DNA from: Pyxicephalus adspersus | Taxonomy: Eukaryota > Chordata > Amphibia > Anura > Pyxicephalidae | NCBI RefSeq assembly: GCF_032062135.1 | Contig: NC_092862.1 | Coordinates: 60,115,532 to 60,179,531 of the forward strand | DNA length: 64,000 nucleotides | Reading direction: 5' to 3' | Part shown: positions 59,092 through 64,000 of the stretch, piece by piece | Numbering within the stretch: position 1 is the first letter of the stretch | How the letters are laid out: each line of letters begins with the position of its first letter | Program-made: the position numbers and the translations under genes | Notes under the pieces: model-generated | The model's input: the letters and a program-made list of their open reading frames with translations, nothing else | Told to the model about the DNA's origin: nothing | The model's database searches: none

Positions 59092-59343
59092 GTTAATAAT
59101 ATGAGCAAGATAGCACATGTATCTTTCTGGGTTATCTTTTGCAGCCTTGTCATGAAGGGTTTGATATGCAATTTTCAATTCCAAGTAGTACAAACTGGGA
59201 GCTTTGACAGCTTGTAGGCAACCTTCAGAATCACCTCTGTTGCAAGCAAAAGTACCAGTAACATATCTCTTTATTGCTCTGGAAAGCTCAGGGTATCTAG
59301 CATTTGTCATTTTTTGGTGAACAATTTGCACATTTTTAAACCT
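59092..59343 (-). CDS. Candidate internal exon, minus strand, unknown protein
   Basis: A 252-bp segment lies between an acceptor (minus strand ...TACATAAAAATAG then AGG) and a good donor (AAC/GTAAGA). It is exactly 84 codons in phase 0 at both ends and is closed by an in-frame stop just upstream (the TAG of the acceptor). The protein begins RFKNVQIVHQKMTNARYPEL and includes RYVTGTFACNRGDSEGCLQ, APSLYYLELKIAYQTLHDK and NPERYMCYLAHIIN. The composition is that of a soluble, mostly helical protein, not low complexity and not like any transposase I know. This is the most protein-like non-transposon frame in the window. The acceptor's pyrimidine tract is weak. It could be a live exon or a relic. 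I do not recognise the family. Confidence 0.5.
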
Positions 59344-61792
59344 CTATTTTTATGTAATCTAAATATTAAATAGGTGACTATAAAAAGGAGAGGATATACC
59401 TTTTTATCAGAGAAGTATTTGGGGGCAATGGGTTCCATTGCTAACATTTAAAAAGAAGTCTTTATCCAGCCTAAACAGTAAAACAGTAGATAAAGAAAAA
59501 TTGCAAATGCCTAATTGTTTTTTTTATTGATTTCCTGTGCTCTGGAGGGATCCCCCTTATTTTTCTAGCTAAAAGGGTTCTGCCAAACATAAAGTGAGGA
59601 AATAAACTCGTTTTTTTAAAGCAATGAAATGATGCGTCTTTTTTTGCTATTTTTTTATTGTATTTTTATTATAAAAAAAAATTAAATAAATGCAAAAACA
59701 TGGTGGGAAAAATACAAAGGAAAAGATAACAAAACATAAATGATGGTAAAATGGGGTAGGTACATCTAGTTCACAACATCAAAGGTGTCTGCATGGGAGA
59801 CTCAGCTACAGCACATGGCATCACGAGGGAAAAAACATAGAAGTCATCAATCTTTGCAAGTTCCAAAAACTCCACCGTAAGCTACAAGGAACTGATAAAA
59901 GCATCGAAGAACATTTAAAAATGGTATCATATAAATAAGAAGAAAGGCAATCACATAATACCTGAGTCTAGTGCACTCAGTAAGTTGACCTATTGGAGCT
60001 AGAATCAACACTAGGTAGTTAATGAAGAGAGGGGAAAGAGAGAGAAAGGGACATATTCTGTGAAAGGGACAGCCATGTTTTAGTGGCATAAAATGTATCC
60101 TAATCTTCCCACATTTATCAATTCTATCCAGTAAGGTGGCTGTCAGGTATTCCATCAGGTGGATATCTTACCCTGCTGTATTGCACTTTAAGAGAAGGGG
60201 GCACATTTTATTTACAGCACGATGCTAGAAGAGTGTGGGTAGCCAGCAGAATATGTGAGATCAATTTTAGTGTCACTGGTGGCGCCTGCGTTACTGGCAA
60301 ACTAGGAAGGTGAGTTACTAGATCTATAGGGAGATGAAGATGAATGGCATCAAATTAATGACCTCTGAGATATGTTACAGTGTGCCCCTGTCAGCCTTGT
60401 ACCACCAGCACAATGAGCTAACAGTAGGGAAAGTCGGTGAACGACCACTGGAGTATGGTGTATTTAGGCTTAAACTATTATAGGAACCCAATTTGTCACC
60501 TGAATTCTAAAATTGGTAATATAATATATTCATATAAAATACGTCATGTTTTTAAACTAGTTTTGCAATTTAAAAAAAAAAAAATAAACATATAAAAAGT
60601 TGTATGTATTTAAAATAGTTGAAAACTGTGTGATTATTCATAACAATATTTAGACCTGAAACCAGAAAATTATAGAGAAACAAGGGTCAAATCTCAACTC
60701 CAGATTTAAATTTATTTTTTAAGTACATTGGCCAGCAATTTCAAAATAACAGAAAATAAAACAGCTCTAGATGTTGGAATGTTCCTTTACTTCTAGTGCA
60801 GGTCATGCCCAGGACACCAAAGATGTGTCCCCTAGGGGCACACCATCAAGTCATTCTCTGAACTCACAGGAGGAAGACAGAAATAGGTAAATGGAAAATA
60901 TCCCTTGTGGATGCTAAAGCCAATGCTTTTACTTTACAAACCATAATATCAATGTGTAACATAACTGATCTATTTATAAAACAGGGAATCTGAGACTGGG
61001 CAACTTGGAAAATATTTTGGGTCTATGTGTTTTAAATGGCAGGAATTGATTGTCAGATTAGCTGTTTTATAAATAAATCCCTATGAATCATTTACTTACC
61101 TATACCTTACAATTGTACTGCTCCTGGTATTTGTGTGGGCTAATGGGGCTATAAATAAACTGTTAGCTATGGAAAATGGTAAAAATGGTACATATAAAAT
61201 AATAAATTAATAAGTTCATATTCATTAACCTGACATAAGTGTTTTCGTGTTTGTAAGGCATACCTTTATCAACTTCTAGTTAATGAAAGCTGCCGAGGGG
61301 ATTTTTTGGCCCCTGAAAACTTTCACCTAAAAGAGAACATATCATTGAGAAAAATAGAATTGTGACAATATTTAGGAAGAATGGCATCTTCTTCTTCAGT
61401 TTTTTTGGTAGTGGGAAATTAAATTAACCACTAAACAATGATTTGAATTGATTTTTAGCTACATTAATGAAATGTTGTTTTAATCCTGTGTGTCCTGGTA
61501 TAATTTTAATGAGAAATAAGCAGTGAAAGATGTGGTAATGAAAAGCTTATGCTGCATGCTGTTGGGTACACAATGTGCTGGTTTGGAATAAAAGGTGTTG
61601 TATAAGAGGGCCCATTCTGTGTATTATCCCTCCACTTTCACTGATGGATTTCATATGACTGTGAACTGCACATTAGGTCCCACATTCAGAACTCTCATTA
61701 AAATGCATTTGGTCCAGCAATCAGTTGGAGGCTGCTGCTAATATGTTAAGCAATTAAATGCAGTTATCTCCTCTTTTGTTTTCTTGGTTTAG
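59344..61792. other. Noncoding DNA with possible antisense retroelement remains
   Basis: 59637-59740 (TTTTTTATTGTATTTTTATT, then AAATGCAAAAACATGGTGGG) resembles a LINE 3' end in reverse. The following 59760-60440 could belong to the same old insertion (minus-strand frame 59847-60155, no domain). A 39-bp open segment with splice-like borders is at 60271-60309. 61520-61790 lacks repeat features and may be conserved noncoding DNA. Confidence 0.35.
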
Positions 61793-61914
61793 GTATTTAT
61801 TTATGTGAATAAAGGGAGCTCTGGAAACTGCTGAAAGCGAATTAACCATTTGTTCTACTGGCCCTGGAGAAGACCGCCTATGAAACAGAAAACAGACCAG
61901 CCCAAGTGAATGCT
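61793..61914 (+). other. Possible exon (untranslated or terminal), plus strand
   Basis: The acceptor TTTTGTTTTCTTGGTTTAG ends at 61792 and the donor GTAAGT starts at 61915. All three frames meet a stop within the segment: phase 2 after YLFM, phase 0 after VFIYVNKGSSGNC. It would be a last coding exon or an untranslated exon. The sequence between the splice sites is balanced in composition, unlike its neighbours. Support is the splice sites only. Confidence 0.22.
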
Positions 61915-64000
61915 GTAAGTGGACAGGGTCATATTCTTCTTTTGTATGAGCAACAATATAAATTTATTTTCCATTTTTCATTTTTATGGTGTTGAGTGTT
62001 AAAAATGTACACAGAACAAGATTTTGCAAAGTTGTTATTATGACTGTAAAAGAACATTTCTTGCAAAGAATGCAATCAATACTACAAAACAGGTTTTATC
62101 TTTTAGGCTCTTTATGTGTGTTTATAATCCCCCCAAAAAATAACAATTCCCTACTTATAACCAATTGTGCCCTATTTGAAATAAGGGAGAACTGTCCTAC
62201 ATGCAAGTTGTATATGGAATCCCTTCACATAAAACCTGCTTTGGAATTCTGCTAAGCAATGACTAAAACTAAGCAGTTTTATAAGTTCCATTTGAATAAA
62301 TAGACCTTTTTCTTGCCTAAGAGAAAAACAACAGGCACTAACTAACCCATGCCACACTACCTATTACATTACCAAACAATTCCTTACAACTCATTCCTTA
62401 CAACATCTCAAATTCATGATCTTTACTCATTGTTATCTGGATGGTTTGGTCATGATAATTGAATTCTTTGACATGCACATCGTGAAGCTGTACTTATCGG
62501 CAGAAGTGGGTAACTGAAGTGTCAATATAGTTCTAATCAAAGGGGTGCTCAGAAACATAAGGTGATTTTCCAGCACTGCCACTGTGAATTGTGGTGTTCA
62601 CATCTTTTGGGTCTTTATTGCAAAACTTAAGTCCGACAAAACCATGCAGCTTGTATTGTCTTTAGGATCTGCATTAGTAGTGTCTACTCTGTATTACACT
62701 TAACTAAATTAAAAAGAGCTTTTTTTTTTCTCAGCAAGTCAAGGAGCTGTTGTATATTTGTACACTTACTGTATAATTGTAAACCAGTTTAGCCTTCCAT
62801 GCTTTCTGTGTAGATATCTGAAATGGATAACACTGTATATGTACAACACTATTTAAAGAAAATTTAAATATAATAATATAATAATTAATTAATTAATTAT
62901 TATTAATTATTAATAATTAATAATAAAATAATATAAATATAATAATTTAAAAATTTGTGTTAATAAATCTGAAAATGACACAAAGAAGTCATGATTAGTT
63001 GCCGGTAGTATTATTAAATACTGGAAATTGAAATAATAACAAATACTGAGTACAATCACTTCATTTGTACATCTTTTGTACATGCATGCTTAATCCGGAG
63101 TTCCGTCAGTTAATCCATTTCTTCAAAAAGTATTTGCAAAGTCCTAAATATCTGGAAATAAGAATGTGTTGCTTGGGCACTAATCCAAGAATGGATCCTG
63201 AGGTTTCACTGGTTTATAATTAGCCTTTGACAATGGAATGCTAAATGACTGCCTGGTTGAGCACATATAAAACACAGCAGTTTAAAAGGTATTTCTTTCA
63301 TATCTTGGAAGATGTTATATAAGGAGGTTAATCTACTATGTAGCATTTTACAAATGCATTATTCTAAAATAAAATCTAGATCAGGGTGTCAACTTTGAAT
63401 TGTCTAGTAAAAACAGAACGTATCTGCCTGATAGACACTTTGAATACCTTACCTTAAGAAGGTTAAGAAAATCCCTCCTGACGTGCTCAATAAAGTGAAC
63501 ACAATTTTCCCCCTATTCCCTAAACTAAGTGAATGTGTATATCTTAAAGTATAGGTTTTCTACTCTCTTTTGTAGACCAATTTAATTGCTCTTTGTTTTC
63601 CAGGGAAACTTTTTTCACAATGTCACAGAGTAGAGTAATTCCCATCAAGTGATCACTTAGGGTAAGAAGTGAGTTTTCGGCAGAACAGCAATAAGAGAAA
63701 ATCTTGTAATGAAGACAGTTGTTTTTCATGACAACTGTAGAAGAAGGAATATAAAGATTAAAAATAAAGAAAAGATTATCCTCAAGACAGGAAGTAAGGA
63801 AAAATACCAATGAAACAGAGATTGTGTTTTATTGAAAAAAAACTGACATCAGCTTTAATTCATTCCTATTCCATCCAGAAAAGTTTACATTTAGTGTCAC
63901 AGCTGAAACAGTGATCGCATGTTTGGAAACCACTGAGTATGATTTCTGATTATCAGAGGGGACCCTTTGAAAACTAGCAGCAGTACAAAAGTATCAGCAG
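61915..64000. other. AT-rich noncoding DNA
   Basis: No gene is supported. 62866-62953 is an AATAATTAATT low-complexity block. Open frames at 61986-62255 and 63544-63810 have no recognised domain. Otherwise I see nothing. Confidence 0.5.
62866..62953. repeat. AT-only low-complexity block
   Basis: Irregular mixture of AATAAT, TTAATTAA and ATTATT words, nearly without G or C. Confidence 0.9.

Noticed and set aside
60271..60309. 39-bp segment with acceptor ATTTTAG and donor GTGAGT, open in two phases
   Set aside because: Too short to judge and lies in what looks like an old antisense retroelement. It fits the 52776 phase but leads nowhere in frame.
1..64000. CRISPR arrays, bacterial operons, tRNA or rRNA genes
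   Set aside because: None seen. All direct repeats are satellites, minisatellites or transposon parts, and the sequence is vertebrate in character.

Overview
This is a piece of a vertebrate nuclear genome, most likely from a frog of the ranoid/neobatrachian type. It is AT-rich and has no bacterial-style gene packing. There are almost no long open frames. Several interspersed repeats look to me like anuran families: LINE 3' tails containing the motif GCGCTGCGTAATATGTTGG, hAT-type MITEs, and TTAA-flanked piggyBac-type elements. The species assignment is inference from these repeats and was not checked against a database.

No complete host gene is visible. There are two sets of candidate exons. 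On the minus strand, 59343-59092 and 58875-58795 read as an internal exon and a terminal exon joined in phase 0. They carry a well-formed but unrecognised protein and a stop codon. On the plus strand, short open exons with good splice signals lie at 11269-11339, 49408-49540, 51501-51562 and 52744-52776, with a weaker one at 61793-61914. The 51.5 kb and 52.7 kb exons join in phase. The window may therefore lie in the long introns of one gene and overlap the 3' end of another on the opposite strand, but the products are unknown.

Mobile DNA is the best supported content. (i) 1934-3190 is a non-autonomous piggyBac-type element with TTAA on both sides, a GC-rich hairpin and a 95-bp palindromic tandem repeat. 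(ii) 31506-34157 is a decayed autonomous-type piggyBac with TTAA duplications and a broken transposase on the minus strand. (iii) 41927-42221 and 58332-58742 are MITEs flanked by TA. (iv) 42962-47249 is a decayed Ac-like hAT element with 8-bp duplications, a broken transposase, tandem repeats near both ends, a promoter-like TATA/CCAAT cluster and a nested MITE at 46470-46888. (v) Four hAT-type MITEs with 8-bp duplications lie at 49687-50004, 50456-50901, 56761-57119 and 57235-57391. (vi) L2-like LINE/SINE 3' fragments occur at 9.1, 16.9, 17.8, 18.3 and 48.9 kb.

The rest is AT-rich noncoding DNA with microsatellites, a 30-bp minisatellite at 39.5 kb that has a relative at 56.6 kb, and a hammerhead-ribozyme-like core at 52.2 kb on the minus strand. 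I see no clear new multi-gene system. The leads most worth following are the unidentified minus-strand exons, the hammerhead-like motif, the paired minisatellites and the palindromic satellite inside the 1.9-3.2 kb element.
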